A stretch of 64,000 nucleotides of DNA from Hyphomicrobiales bacterium (GTDB lineage: Bacteria > Pseudomonadota > Alphaproteobacteria > Rhizobiales > Rhizobiaceae). A program made the translations under genes and the position numbers. The stretch lies in NCBI GenBank assembly GCA_900468805.1, contig UEIF01000046.1:41291-105290 (forward strand), in the 5' to 3' direction. The notes below the pieces were generated by a model. That model saw nothing but the letters and a program-made list of their open reading frames with translations, was not told the origin of the DNA and did not search any database. This document shows positions 1 to 8,830 of this stretch, piece after piece (the first letter of the stretch is position 1; each line of letters begins with the position of its first letter).

Positions 1-1
1 C

Positions 2-892
2 AGCAGCGACTATTCGCCCGAGATCGTGTCACTGGTCGAGGACTTCCAGAAAGAACATGGCCTGAAGCCCGATGGCGTGATCGGCCAGGCGACTGTGCGC
101 ACCATGACCGGCGGCGACACCAATGCGTCCAAGGTCGACAAGCTCGTTGTCGCGATGGAGCAGGCGCGCTGGCTGCCTGACGATCTCGGCCCGCGCTACG
201 TGATGATCAACCAGCCGGCCTTCATGGCCTATTACTATAACGACTCCAAGCAGCAGCTTGCGATGCGCACCGTGGTCGGCGGCAAGAACAACCAGACCTA
301 TTTCTTCGACGACGAGATCGAAACGGTCGAGTTCAACCCGTTCTGGGGCGTGCCGCAGTCGATCATCATCAACGAGATGTTGCCGAAGCTGCGCTCCGAC
401 CCGAACTATCTGGACCAGATGGGCTATGAAGTCGAAGTCGGCGGTCGCGCCGTTCCGTCCTCCAGCGTCGACTGGTACGGCTCGACGCAGAATGTCTCGG
501 TGCGCCAGCCGCCGAGCAGCGACAATGCTCTCGGCGAGTTGAAGATCCTGTTCCCGAACAGCCACGCCATCTATATGCACGACACGCCCTCGAAGAGCTT
601 CTTCAAGCGTGACATGCGTGCACTGAGCCACGGCTGCGTCCGCCTTGCCGACCCGCGCGCCATGGCGGCTGCCGTTCTCGGTACGACGGTCGATGATGTT
701 GCGAAACAGATCGCCACCGGCCAGAACCATGCTGTTAAGGTGCCGCAGAAGATCCCGGTCTACGTGTCCTATTTCACCGCATGGCCGAACAAGGACGGCG
801 TGATCGAGTATTTCGACGATGTGTATGGTCGCGATGCTTTTGTGGACAAGGCGTTTGATGCGACGACGAAGTCGCGTGGGGCGCAGATCTGA
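2..892 (+). CDS. L,D-transpeptidase (YkuD family), 5' end outside window
   Basis: The reading frame is open from the window edge, so the N-terminus is missing. What remains starts with the end of a peptidoglycan-binding helix domain (VEDFQKEHGLKPDGVIG) and continues into a YkuD catalytic domain with the His of IYMHD and the SHGCVR motif carrying the catalytic Cys (around nt 630-648). Such enzymes act in the periplasm and form 3-3 or protein cross-links in peptidoglycan by attacking L,D bonds. A GTG at 26 could serve as a start, but the upstream codons continue the same domain, so it is an internal codon. A strong terminator follows 28 bp after the stop. Assignment to the family is secure; which cross-link it makes cannot be told. 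Confidence 0.9.
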   Translation, partial: SSDYSPEIVSLVEDFQKEHGLKPDGVIGQATVRTMTGGDTNASKVDKLVVAMEQARWLPDDLGPRYVMINQPAFMAYYYNDSKQQLAMRTVVGGKNNQTYFFDDEIETVEFNPFWGVPQSIIINEMLPKLRSDPNYLDQMGYEVEVGGRAVPSSSVDWYGSTQNVSVRQPPSSDNALGELKILFPNSHAIYMHDTPSKSFFKRDMRALSHGCVRLADPRAMAAAVLGTTVDDVAKQIATGQNHAVKVPQKIPVYVSYFTAWPNKDGVIEYFDDVYGRDAFVDKAFDATTKSRGAQI

Positions 893-919
893 CTCCAAGC
901 GTTGGATGGGTAATTGGGC

Positions 920-947
920 GGGCGGTCTTCGGGCCGCCCTTTTGTTT
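920..947 (+). terminator. Intrinsic terminator of the L,D-transpeptidase gene
   Basis: An 8-bp stem (GGGCGGTC / GGCCGCCC, one G-T pair) closes a TTCG tetraloop and is followed by TTTTGTTTT. Confidence 0.85.
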
Positions 948-1060
948 TGGGCGTCTGCGCACGAAAAATCTGAGGAGAGGGTGTACCGTGGGCCTCTCAT
1001 CCGCCCCTTGGCTTACAACGACATGAGACACTTTGATTGGGAGCGAGGCGTCGCGACAAC

Positions 1061-1090
1061 GTCCCTTCTACCCAGCGGGAGAAGGTGCCT
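1061..1090. repeat. Degenerate intergenic repeat (cttct...agaag type)
   Basis: The 388-bp gap between 893 and 1280 holds the terminator above and this imperfect palindrome, CCCTTCTACCCAGCGGGAGA followed by AGGT. It resembles the CCCTTCTCCCC...GGGGAGAAGGT repeats scattered between genes in rhizobia. I recognise nothing else in the gap; an overlapping open frame at 819-1163 has no coherent protein character. Confidence 0.4.
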
Positions 1091-1280
1091 GCGGGATGCT
1101 GGCGGGAAAGCGCTGCGCTTCGACGGGCGGTCCCTTCTTGATCGAGATAGTTCAGGTGAATGAGAGTGCAAACGGACGGATAGCTCCGTTATCCATCGGA
1201 TGATCGCTAACTTTGATATTCAACAGATTCGCATACCGCCCTATGGTGCGGCTTCAACATGCCGGGGTTGAGGGGATCAG

Positions 1281-1970
1281 ATGAGATGGACTTTTTTGAC
1301 GGGATTGGCGCTTGCTGCGTCCCTCGCCGTGGGGTCAGCCAATGCAAGCGAAGATAGGCTCGATTCCGCGCTCGGCACAATGAAGGTAATAGGGGAACCA
1401 CTGCTCCTGGAAGACGGCCGACACGCTGGTTGCCAGTACACATTCGTTGTTCTCACGCGAGATCGGGTCTACCGGCACGGGCAGTATTTGAGGATTGCCG
1501 GATCGGTCAGTGTCATAAGAACGAGCGATTTCGTGGATTCACCTGCGCAACATGCCGTCAACACGATGTTAAAGCTGGTTGTCAACGAGGTTGCCATCTC
1601 ATCCGACGGCCGGTTGAATTTGACGCCATCGGCTCCCTCGCGAGCCTACCTGCTGGGTGAGAATATGCAGAGCCATATGGACAGGCTCTACAAACCCAGG
1701 AATACCGAGACGCCCGGAAGCGTGACATTGATGCTTGATGCCGATCCGACGATGAAAATATTGAAGGAGGCGGCGAAGTCCTCTCACAAAATCGCTGTTG
1801 CTTTCAACCAGCGAGGCGGCAACAAGGACATAACCATTCCAATTGAGCTCGATGTAACGGATTTCGGGTTGAATGGCGAGAGGACACGGTCGGATGAAGC
1901 GGAGCGCAACTTTGCACGCTGTATGGGGAGTGTCTTCAGGGATATTCCATCGGCACGGATGGCCGAGTGA
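1281..1970 (+). CDS. Secreted protein of unknown function
   Basis: A 229-aa product. Residues 1-22 form a clear Sec signal peptide (MRWTFLTGLALAASLAVGSA, cleavage near ANA-SE), so the protein should be periplasmic. The mature part has two cysteines far apart (near residues 51 and 215) that could pair in the oxidising periplasm. I recognise no domain. The start is backed by an AGGGGA ribosome-binding site 7 nt upstream. It is a lone gene between a degenerate repeat and the convergent gph, whose stop lies 8 bp away. Real coding is likely from the signal peptide and RBS; the function is unknown. Confidence 0.75.
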   Translation: MRWTFLTGLALAASLAVGSANASEDRLDSALGTMKVIGEPLLLEDGRHAGCQYTFVVLTRDRVYRHGQYLRIAGSVSVIRTSDFVDSPAQHAVNTMLKLVVNEVAISSDGRLNLTPSAPSRAYLLGENMQSHMDRLYKPRNTETPGSVTLMLDADPTMKILKEAAKSSHKIAVAFNQRGGNKDITIPIELDVTDFGLNGERTRSDEAERNFARCMGSVFRDIPSARMAE

Positions 1971-1978
1971 GCCCTGCC

Positions 1979-2695
1979 TCAGACAGCAACCTTAGCAGCA
2001 GAATCCCGCAGCAAACTCTCCACGAGTTCCACCGTCAGCTCATCGAAATGCGTGATGATCACATCCGGATCGAGGCTGGACACCGGCACATCCGAATAGC
2101 CGAAGGGTACGGCAATCGCCGGCACACCGGCATTTTTCGCGACGGCGATATCGTTGATGCTGTCGCCAATCATCACGGAGCGGGCAATGTCCCCGCCGGC
2201 GCGCTCGATGGTACCGGTGAGGTGGCGGGCGTCGGGCTTGCGGTGTTCGAACGTATCGCCGCCGGTGACCGCGTCGAAATAATGCGTCAGGCCGAGCTTC
2301 TCCAGCAGGCCGGTAGCCAGGCCCTCGAGCTTGTTGGTGCAGACGGCAAGCCTATAACCCGATGCCTTCAGGCGATCCATCGCAGCGACGAGGCCGGGAT
2401 AGGGCTCGGTATGCCCCGGCATGTTTGCGCTGTAGTGGGCTACGAAGCGCTCGACGAGCGGGGGCAGGGCTTCAGGCGAGATCGGGTGACCCTGCAGCTT
2501 GCAGGCGCGCTCTATCATCACACGGGCGCCCTGGCCAACCAGGTGCGTGAGGTCGTCATAGGTGACAGGCGCTAGATCAAGCGCCGCGATCGTGTAGTTC
2601 AGGCTTTCGACCAGATCGACATGGGTATCGAGAAGCGTGCCGTCGAGATCGAAGATGACAAGGGCGTTTCCGGTATGTTCGGGAGCGGTGGCCAA
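1979..2695 (-). CDS. gph: Phosphoglycolate phosphatase (HAD family)
   Basis: A 238-aa HAD-superfamily hydrolase. It has motif I FDLDGTLLDT at residues 15-24 (nucleophile and acid/base Asp), motif II Thr in CTNKLEG, and motifs III/IV in KPDARHL and MIGDSINDI. The family removes phosphate from 2-phosphoglycolate, which arises from DNA 3'-end repair and from oxygenase side reactions. The start is a TTG with AAGG about 8 nt before it; no ATG lies between it and motif I. It is divergent from rpiA, another sugar-phosphate enzyme, with about 190 bp between the starts. HAD phosphatase is certain; the exact substrate is inferred from length and motifs. Confidence 0.88.
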   Translation of the reverse strand: MATAPEHTGNALVIFDLDGTLLDTHVDLVESLNYTIAALDLAPVTYDDLTHLVGQGARVMIERACKLQGHPISPEALPPLVERFVAHYSANMPGHTEPYPGLVAAMDRLKASGYRLAVCTNKLEGLATGLLEKLGLTHYFDAVTGGDTFEHRKPDARHLTGTIERAGGDIARSVMIGDSINDIAVAKNAGVPAIAVPFGYSDVPVSSLDPDVIITHFDELTVELVESLLRDSAAKVAV

Positions 2696-2888
2696 AGTGG
2701 TGCCTTTTTGCGGGTAGGATCATCCGGGAGTAGGCGATGAACGGGCGAAAAGCAACGCCAGGATATCAGAGAGAAACGTCGCAGCCGAAACGGGTGGCTT
2801 TCAATCCAAAGACGATGATTTTGGCTTTCGTTTGCAATACGAGCCGTGTAAACAGCACATCCAACGCAACATCAGGAGCTGGCGGCGC

Positions 2889-3587
2889 ATGGATGCCCGC
2901 GAAATGAAGATCAAGGCCGCCGAGGCCGCGCTTGTCCATGTTGAATATGGCATGCGCCTTGGAATCGGGACCGGAAGCACGGCAGAGGAATTCGTCCGTC
3001 TGCTCGCTGAAAAGGTTGCAGCCGGCTTCAGGGTCGAGGGCGTCCCGACGTCCGAACGCACCGCTCGGCTCTGCGTCGAACTCGGCGTTCCCCTGAAATC
3101 GCTGGACGAGCTACCACAGCTCGATCTCACCATCGACGGTGCTGACGAAGTCGATGCAGGCTTGCGGCTCATCAAGGGTGGCGGCGGTGCGCTGCTGCGC
3201 GAAAAGATCGTCGCTGCAGCTTCGACGCGGATGATCGTCATCGCTGACGAGAGCAAGCTCGTCGATACACTCGGCGCCTTCGCGCTGCCGATCGAGGTCA
3301 ATCCATTCGGCCTCGTTTCGACGCGCATGGCTATCGAAAAGACCGCCTCGCGCCTCGGTCTGACGGGCGAACTGAAGCTTCGCCAATCCGGTGACGGAGA
3401 GTTTACCACTGACGGCGGACATCTCATTATCGATGCATCTTTTGGCCGCATTCCTGATGCAGAGGCGCTTTCGAGGGAACTGAATTCCATACCCGGTGTC
3501 GTGGAGCACGGGCTTTTCATCAACATGGCGGCGCTTGCGATCATTGCCGGTCCTGCAGGTGCCCGCACGCTGCAGGCAAACAGATAA
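2889..3587 (+). CDS. rpiA: Ribose-5-phosphate isomerase A
   Basis: A 232-aa enzyme interconverting ribose 5-phosphate and ribulose 5-phosphate in the pentose phosphate pathway. Visible signatures are the phosphate loop GTGSTAEEF, the catalytic TIDGADEVD and KGGGGALLREKIVA. I place the start at the ATG giving MDAREMKIKAAEA because AGGAG lies 11 nt upstream and the length then matches the family; the frame is open for 19 further codons upstream with no homologous character. The DUF2059 gene follows after 17 bp, so the two are probably co-transcribed up to the terminator at 4206. Confidence 0.95.
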   Translation: MDAREMKIKAAEAALVHVEYGMRLGIGTGSTAEEFVRLLAEKVAAGFRVEGVPTSERTARLCVELGVPLKSLDELPQLDLTIDGADEVDAGLRLIKGGGGALLREKIVAAASTRMIVIADESKLVDTLGAFALPIEVNPFGLVSTRMAIEKTASRLGLTGELKLRQSGDGEFTTDGGHLIIDASFGRIPDAEALSRELNSIPGVVEHGLFINMAALAIIAGPAGARTLQANR

Positions 3588-3604
3588 CAGGAGCATAGAA
3601 ACTC

Positions 3605-4186
3605 ATGATGAACATTGCAGGCCTTGGCCGTCTTGCCGCTGCGACCATCGTTCTTTCCGGGCTTGCCTTCGGCTCTGCCGCAAGAGCGCAGGAAGCATCC
3701 GAGGAGCAGCTGAAGGCTGCCCGCGCGGCCATGGACGCGATTGGCGCAACCACCCAGTACGACAACATCCTGCCGGGTCTGGCCGAACGTCTGAAGGCCG
3801 GTCTCATCCAGGATTCGCCGAACTATCAGGATGTCATCTCCGCGACCGTCGATGCGCAAGCGCTGGCTCTGGCGCCGCGCCGTGCCGACCTCGAAAAGGA
3901 AGCAGCTCTGACCTATGCCAAGGCTTTCACGGTCGAAGAGCTGAAGGCGATCGCCGATTTCTACAATTCCGACATCGGCAAGAAGCTGCTGCGCGACGGC
4001 CCGGTTGCCTCGCGCGAAACCGCCAAGGCTGCCGATATCTGGGCGCAGGGCATTTCCCGCGACCTCGAAAAGCAGAGCAATGTCGAGCTTTCCAAGGTCA
4101 TCAAGGCTCCGCCGGCGGCAACCGAAAGCCCGGTTGCACCGGCTGCCCCGGCTCCGGCCGCCGCACCGGCACCAGCCAAGCCGTAA
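3605..4186 (+). CDS. DUF2059 domain periplasmic protein
   Basis: A 193-aa protein with a signal peptide (cleavage near ARAQ-EA, residue 28), a DUF2059 core around residues 60-150 containing the family-typical stretch FTVEELKAIADFYNSDIGKK, and a Pro/Ala-rich tail (residues 165-193) that is probably disordered. The family is secreted and common in proteobacteria, with no established biochemical role. Two ATG codons stand in tandem; AGGAG is 10-13 nt upstream of them. It follows rpiA by 17 bp and ends 19 bp before a strong terminator, so it is the last gene of that unit. Confidence 0.88.
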   Translation: MMNIAGLGRLAAATIVLSGLAFGSAARAQEASEEQLKAARAAMDAIGATTQYDNILPGLAERLKAGLIQDSPNYQDVISATVDAQALALAPRRADLEKEAALTYAKAFTVEELKAIADFYNSDIGKKLLRDGPVASRETAKAADIWAQGISRDLEKQSNVELSKVIKAPPAATESPVAPAAPAPAAAPAPAKP

Positions 4187-4205
4187 GGCCGCCTTCACCT
4201 TTCGC

Positions 4206-4237
4206 AAAAGCCCGGCATCGTCCGGGCTTTTGTTTTT
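4206..4237 (+). terminator. Intrinsic terminator after rpiA-DUF2059
   Basis: A perfect 10-bp stem AAAAGCCCGG / CCGGGCTTTT with a 6-nt loop, followed by GTTTTT. Confidence 0.9.
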
Positions 4238-4294
4238 CTACAGCTCACTCCTATATGTGAACCACCCACGCAGCGATTCCCTCCGGAGATCATC

Positions 4295-5680
4295 ATGCCC
4301 ACCTTCGACTACGACCTCTTCGTCATCGGCGGCGGTTCGGGGGGCGTGCGCAGCGCGCGCGTCGCAGCCTCGCTCGGCAAGAAGGTGGCGATCGCCGAGG
4401 AATACCGCTACGGCGGCACCTGCGTGATCCGCGGCTGCGTGCCGAAGAAGCTCTTCGTCTACGCTTCTCAGTTCCACGAACATTTCGAGGATGCAGCCGG
4501 CTTCGGCTGGACGGTCGGCGAAAGCTCGTTCGACTGGAAGAAGCTGGTTGCCGCCAAGGACGGCGAGATCGCGCGGCTGGAAGGGCTCTACAAGAAGGGG
4601 CTTGCCGGCGCCAATGCCGAGATCCTGGAGGCGCGTGCCGAGCTCGTCGATGCGCATACGATCAAGCTCCTGAAGACCGGCGAGACGGTGACGGCCAAGA
4701 CCATCGTGATCGCGACCGGCGGCAGGCCGAACCCGCATGAGGCGCTGCCCGGCCATGAGCTCTGCATTTCCTCCAACGAGGCCTTCCATCTCGAAGAGTT
4801 GCCGAAATCCATCCTGATTGCCGGCGGCGGCTACATTGCCGTCGAATTCGCCAATATCTTTCATGGCCTCGGCGTCGAGACGACGTTGATCTATCGCGGC
4901 GCCGAAATCCTCTCGCGCTTCGACGAAGACCTGCGCCGCGGCCTGCATGAGGCGATGGCTGCAAAGGGCATCCGCATCCTCTGTCAGGATGTGATGCAGC
5001 AGGTGACGAAGGGCGAAAACGGCCTCGTCATCGAGACGCTGAAGAACGGCACGCTCAATGCCGGTATCGTCATGCTGGCGCTCGGCCGCGACCCGAATAC
5101 GCAGGGGCTTGGGCTCGACAAGGCCGGTGTCGCCGTCAACGAGCGCGGCGCCATCCTCGTCGACGATTATTCGCGCACCAATGTCGAGAACATCTATGCG
5201 CTCGGCGATGTCACCGATCGGGTACAGCTGACGCCGGTCGCGATCCACGAGGCCATGTGCTTCATCGAGACCGAATACAAGAACAATCCGACCAAACCGG
5301 ATTACGACCTGATCCCGACGGCAGTCTTTTCGCAGCCGGAGATCGGCACTGTCGGGCTATCAGAGGAAGAGGCAGGCAAGCGCTACAAGGAGCTGGAAGT
5401 CTATCGCGCCCAGTTCCGGCCGCTGAAGGCTACACTCTCCGGCCGGGCGGAAAAGATGATCATGAAGCTGATCGTCGATGCCGCAAGTCGCAAGGTTGTC
5501 GGTGCCCACATCCTCGGTCACGACGCCGGCGAGATGGCGCAGCTTCTCGGCATCACGCTGAAGGCCGGCTGCACCAAGGACGATTTCGACCGCACCATGG
5601 CGCTGCACCCGACGGCGGCCGAAGAACTGGTGACGATGTATGCGCCGAGCTACCGCATCCGCGACGGCCAGCGGATCTGA
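4295..5680 (+). CDS. gor: Glutathione-disulfide reductase
   Basis: A 461-aa flavoprotein that reduces glutathione disulfide with NADPH in the cytoplasm. The FAD-binding GGGSGG lies at residues 12-17, the redox-active pair is Cys43/Cys48 (GGTCVIRGCVPKK), the NAD(P)H loop is AGGGYIAVEFA near residue 180, and the dimerisation domain ends with HPTAAEE carrying the catalytic His-Glu pair. The variant CVIRGC is normal for proteobacterial glutathione reductases and separates it from dihydrolipoamide dehydrogenases. GGAG precedes the ATG. It stands alone between the rpiA terminator and the convergent TadG-like gene. Confidence 0.95.
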   Translation: MPTFDYDLFVIGGGSGGVRSARVAASLGKKVAIAEEYRYGGTCVIRGCVPKKLFVYASQFHEHFEDAAGFGWTVGESSFDWKKLVAAKDGEIARLEGLYKKGLAGANAEILEARAELVDAHTIKLLKTGETVTAKTIVIATGGRPNPHEALPGHELCISSNEAFHLEELPKSILIAGGGYIAVEFANIFHGLGVETTLIYRGAEILSRFDEDLRRGLHEAMAAKGIRILCQDVMQQVTKGENGLVIETLKNGTLNAGIVMLALGRDPNTQGLGLDKAGVAVNERGAILVDDYSRTNVENIYALGDVTDRVQLTPVAIHEAMCFIETEYKNNPTKPDYDLIPTAVFSQPEIGTVGLSEEEAGKRYKELEVYRAQFRPLKATLSGRAEKMIMKLIVDAASRKVVGAHILGHDAGEMAQLLGITLKAGCTKDDFDRTMALHPTAAEELVTMYAPSYRIRDGQRI

Positions 5681-5697
5681 TCTTTTGACAGGATAGA

Positions 5698-5719
5698 GCC
5701 TGCCGCACGAGCGGCAGGC
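5698..5719. terminator. Perfect hairpin between convergent genes
   Basis: A 9-bp perfect stem GCCTGCCGC / GCGGCAGGC with an ACGA loop lies between the gor stop and the stop of the TadG-like gene. No U-run follows on either strand, so it may act only as a weak bidirectional terminator or as a 3'-end stabiliser. Confidence 0.5.
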
Positions 5720-5727
5720 GAGCGTGG

Positions 5728-7011
5728 TTAGCTGGTCAGGCGCGGCGCGCGGATGACCTTCAGGAACAGTTTCTTCATCGCCTCGGCGATGCCGTCGGTC
5801 GGCGACACCTCGAAATAGAGGCCGGGCGAGGCGCAGGCCGCCATGCGCGAGGGGATTTCGTTCTGGAAGGGCTTGATCCAGTCATTGTACCAGTTGTTGC
5901 TCGGTAGCGGCAGGTAGGTGGTGTAGAGCACGGCGATCTTGACGCCGCGATCCTTGAGCGGCTTGCAGAAAGACGTATCGATCGGCTCCTGGCAGCGGCC
6001 GCCGGTAGTCTTCTTGGTGCATGTCGACGGCTTATAGCTGTCGCCGACACCATCGGACACGAAGAACAGGATCTTCTCGGGGCTGATATTCGACGTGCCG
6101 TCGCCCGAGGGATCGATGATGGTGTTCATCTGCGTCATGGCGCCGTCGAAGCTGGTGAGCTGGTCCTGGTTGTAATTCTGCTTAGGAATGGTCATCAGAT
6201 CGACGGCGTCGGTATAGTTCTTCACCTTATTGAGATCGGAGGTGAGGCCCGAGATCGTCGTCAGCTTGGCGTCCTCGGCCTTGGTGCCGAAGGTGTAGAC
6301 ACCCATGCGGAACTGGTCGGCGCTGATGCGCTCGTTCTTGGCCGTGTCGGTCAGCGCCTGGGTTGCCTGGCGTACCACGTCGATGCGCATGGCCACACCG
6401 AGGCTCTTGGCAATCGTGTAGTTATTGGTGCTCTGGTCCATCTGGTGGCAGGCAAAGGCACAGCCCGTCTTGGCCTCCAGCTTGGAAACGTCGGTCGGGG
6501 TCGCTCCGACGCCCATGGACGGCGTATTGTCGAGCAGGATGTAGAAATCCATGAACGAGGCGGTCTGGTATTCCGCCGTCGCCGTGCCCGATATGGTGAT
6601 CGCGTCCTGGCCGAGAACGTGCATGAAGGTGGTGGGCACGGTGGCGCTGAAGGTCACCGTCGAATTGAGCTTGTTGGCCGTCTTGGTGACGTCGATGCTC
6701 AAATTCACCGGCACCGAGGTCAGCTCGCCGGACATCTGCGAGAAGAAGATGCTGCGGGCATCCGTCTTTGCGACGGAGATGGTGCCATTGCCCTGCATGA
6801 TCATGGCGGCTGCCACCGCATCCGATTTTTCGGAAATCGACCCGACGGCGGCGGCATCGGCGGCGGCGTAGAGCTGGGTGCGCAGGCTCAGCGCATGGGC
6901 ATAGTCCAGCGCCAGCCCGGCGGTGCCGACCAGCGGCACCATCAAAAGCGCCGTCATGATGCCGAAATTGCCAGACCGGTCCGATAGGAAAGCGGACGAA
7001 ACGATACCCAT
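5728..7011 (-). CDS. TadG-like pilus-assembly protein with vWA domain
   Basis: A 427-aa membrane-anchored protein. A TadE/TadG-type N-terminus (SDRSGNFGIMTALLMVPLVG, then ALDYAHALSLRTQLYAAADA) gives one membrane helix at about residues 15-37. The rest is extracytoplasmic and holds a von Willebrand A domain with a MIDAS-like DNTPSMG near residue 160. A Cys-rich insert (CAFACHQ, CTKKTTGGRC) may be disulfide-bonded. Proteins of this type accompany Flp/Tad pili, but no other tad gene is within reach here, so it is an orphan copy as is common in rhizobia. It is convergent with gor and divergent from the class II DAHP synthase. An inverted repeat covers its ribosome-binding site. Confidence 0.85.
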   Translation of the reverse strand: MGIVSSAFLSDRSGNFGIMTALLMVPLVGTAGLALDYAHALSLRTQLYAAADAAAVGSISEKSDAVAAAMIMQGNGTISVAKTDARSIFFSQMSGELTSVPVNLSIDVTKTANKLNSTVTFSATVPTTFMHVLGQDAITISGTATAEYQTASFMDFYILLDNTPSMGVGATPTDVSKLEAKTGCAFACHQMDQSTNNYTIAKSLGVAMRIDVVRQATQALTDTAKNERISADQFRMGVYTFGTKAEDAKLTTISGLTSDLNKVKNYTDAVDLMTIPKQNYNQDQLTSFDGAMTQMNTIIDPSGDGTSNISPEKILFFVSDGVGDSYKPSTCTKKTTGGRCQEPIDTSFCKPLKDRGVKIAVLYTTYLPLPSNNWYNDWIKPFQNEIPSRMAACASPGLYFEVSPTDGIAEAMKKLFLKVIRAPRLTS

Positions 7012-7255
7012 GCTGAACCCCTATTTTATTAGGGTATTCTGTACGTTCAAAATCTAAATTAGCCGGAAAACAGCATGGTATACGTCGTCTTAACGCTAGT
7101 TTCGGCGCCATATTGACGCGGCCGGACCGGCGTTGCGAGCCGCCGACGGAAACTCTGTAGGGCGCTGAATGCGCTAGGCAAGGGGAGCCGAAAGGTTTAT
7201 AAGCCGCCGCACTATTTAACGGGCAGGCATCCGGGCAAACCGGATGGGGAAGCAG
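7012..7255. promoter_or_regulatory. Divergent promoter region, tadG-like / class II DAHP synthase
   Basis: It contains two small inverted repeats next to the two starts. CCCTA-N6-TAGGG (7019-7034) overlaps the AGGGG Shine-Dalgarno of the TadG-like gene on the minus strand. CATCCGG-N5-CCGGATG (7228-7246) sits directly before the GGGGA Shine-Dalgarno of the DAHP synthase. I cannot place promoters with confidence. Confidence 0.4.
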
Positions 7256-8641
7256 ATGAGTGACATGGCACAGAATTGGACCCCCAGCAGCTGGCGGAGC
7301 AAGCCCGTCCAGCAGGTTCCGGAATATCCCGATGCGGCTGCGCTGGCGGCGACGGAAGCTGTGCTTTCCACCTATCCTCCGCTCGTTTTTGCCGGTGAAG
7401 CCCGTCGCCTGAAGAGCGCTCTCGCCAATGTGGCCGAAGGCAACGCCTTCCTGCTGCAGGGCGGCGACTGCGCGGAAAGCTTCCTGGAGCATGGCGCCGA
7501 CAATATCAGAGACTTCTTCCGCGCCTTCCTGCAGATGGCCGTCGTGCTGACCTTCGGCGCACAGCTTCCCGTCGTGAAGGTCGGGCGCATCGCCGGCCAG
7601 TTCGCCAAGCCGCGTTCGTCGCCGATGGAAACACTGAATGGCGTGTCGCTGCCGAGCTATCGCGGTGATATCGTCAACGGCATCGAATTCACGCCGGAAG
7701 CCCGCATTCCGAGCCCGGAACGCCAGCTCGACGCCTATCGCCAGTCTGCCGCAACGCTGAACCTGCTGCGCGCCTTCGCGATGGGCGGCTATGCCAACCT
7801 CGACAACGTGCACAAGTGGATGCTCGGCTTCGTCAAGGACAGCCCGCAGGGCGAGCGCTACCGCAAGCTTGCCGACCGCATCAGCGAAACCATGGATTTC
7901 ATGAAGGCGATCGGCATCACTCCGGATAATAATCCGAGCCTGCGCGAGACGGATTTCTTCACCAGCCACGAAGCGCTGCTGCTCGGCTATGAAGAGGCGC
8001 TGACCCGCATCGACTCCACCTCGGGCGACTGGTACGCCACCTCGGGCCACATGATCTGGATCGGCGACCGCACGCGCCAGCTCGACCATGGGCATGTGGA
8101 ATATTTCCGTGGCATCAAGAACCCGATCGGTCTGAAATGCGGCCCGTCGCTGCAGCCCGACAACCTGATCGAACTGATCGAGGCGCTGAACCCGGCCAAC
8201 GAAGCCGGCCGCCTGACGCTGATCTGCCGCTTCGGCCACGACAAGGTGGCCGACAACCTGCCAAAGCTCATCCGCGCCGTCGAGCGCGAGGGCAAGAAGG
8301 TCGTCTGGTCCTGCGACCCGATGCACGGCAACACGATCACGCTCAACAGCTACAAGACGCGCCCCTTCGAACGGATCCTGTCGGAAGTCGAAAGCTTCTT
8401 CCAGATCCATCGCGCCGAAGGCACGCATCCGGGCGGCATCCATATCGAGATGACCGGCAAGGACGTCACCGAATGCACCGGCGGCGCCCGCGCGGTAACG
8501 GCCGAAGACCTGCAGGATCGCTACCACACCCACTGCGACCCGCGCCTCAACGCCGACCAGGCGCTGGAGCTGGCCTTCCTGCTGGCCGAGCGCATGAAGG
8601 GCGGCCGCGACGAAAAGCGGATGGCTGCTGTCAACGCGTAA
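7256..8641 (+). CDS. 3-Deoxy-7-phosphoheptulonate (DAHP) synthase, class II
   Basis: A 461-aa enzyme condensing phosphoenolpyruvate and erythrose 4-phosphate, the first step of the shikimate pathway. The start of the protein (NWTPSSWRSKPVQQVPEYPD), GGDCAESF, DPMHGNT and ECTGGARAV are typical of the plant/actinobacterial-like class II enzymes, which need a divalent metal. The ATG at 7256 is chosen because GGGGA lies 5 nt before it; an ATG at 7244 falls inside a hairpin, and one at 7265 is also possible. A terminator follows. A second, unrelated class I DAHP synthase is encoded at 30525, so this chromosome carries both isozyme classes. Confidence 0.93.
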   Translation: MSDMAQNWTPSSWRSKPVQQVPEYPDAAALAATEAVLSTYPPLVFAGEARRLKSALANVAEGNAFLLQGGDCAESFLEHGADNIRDFFRAFLQMAVVLTFGAQLPVVKVGRIAGQFAKPRSSPMETLNGVSLPSYRGDIVNGIEFTPEARIPSPERQLDAYRQSAATLNLLRAFAMGGYANLDNVHKWMLGFVKDSPQGERYRKLADRISETMDFMKAIGITPDNNPSLRETDFFTSHEALLLGYEEALTRIDSTSGDWYATSGHMIWIGDRTRQLDHGHVEYFRGIKNPIGLKCGPSLQPDNLIELIEALNPANEAGRLTLICRFGHDKVADNLPKLIRAVEREGKKVVWSCDPMHGNTITLNSYKTRPFERILSEVESFFQIHRAEGTHPGGIHIEMTGKDVTECTGGARAVTAEDLQDRYHTHCDPRLNADQALELAFLLAERMKGGRDEKRMAAVNA

Positions 8642-8681
8642 GGCGAGGCGGGTAGTGATTAGTGAGCAGTGAATAGATTTG

Positions 8682-8710
8682 AAAAGCCCGGCCGAGCGCC
8701 GGGCTTTTTG
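8682..8710 (+). terminator. Intrinsic terminator of class II DAHP synthase
   Basis: An 11-bp perfect stem AAAAGCCCGGC / GCCGGGCTTTT with a 5-nt loop, continued by T residues. Confidence 0.9.
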
Positions 8711-8830
8711 TTCCAACGAAATCTGCCGATTGCACTGTCGTCATACTCGGGACGAGCCCGAGGATGACGTCGAGTAAAGAGCAGGCTTGTCGGCAAGCTG
8801 AGCCTGATCCTCTGTCAGCCATTATAGATA

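Noticed and set aside
819..1163. 114-codon frame overlapping the end of the L,D-transpeptidase gene
   Set aside because: It runs through a strong terminator and a repeat and has no ribosome-binding site or recognisable protein features.
7075..7116. Short frame MVYVVLTLVSAPY upstream of the class II DAHP synthase as another Tyr leader
   Set aside because: The two Tyr codons are far apart, there is no promoter of the GGCTGC-ATG type, and no terminator or competing hairpins follow before the gene.
6422..8716. 764-codon minus-strand open frame across tadG-like and class II DAHP genes
   Set aside because: It is antisense to two well-identified proteins; its composition is that of a GC-rich shadow frame.
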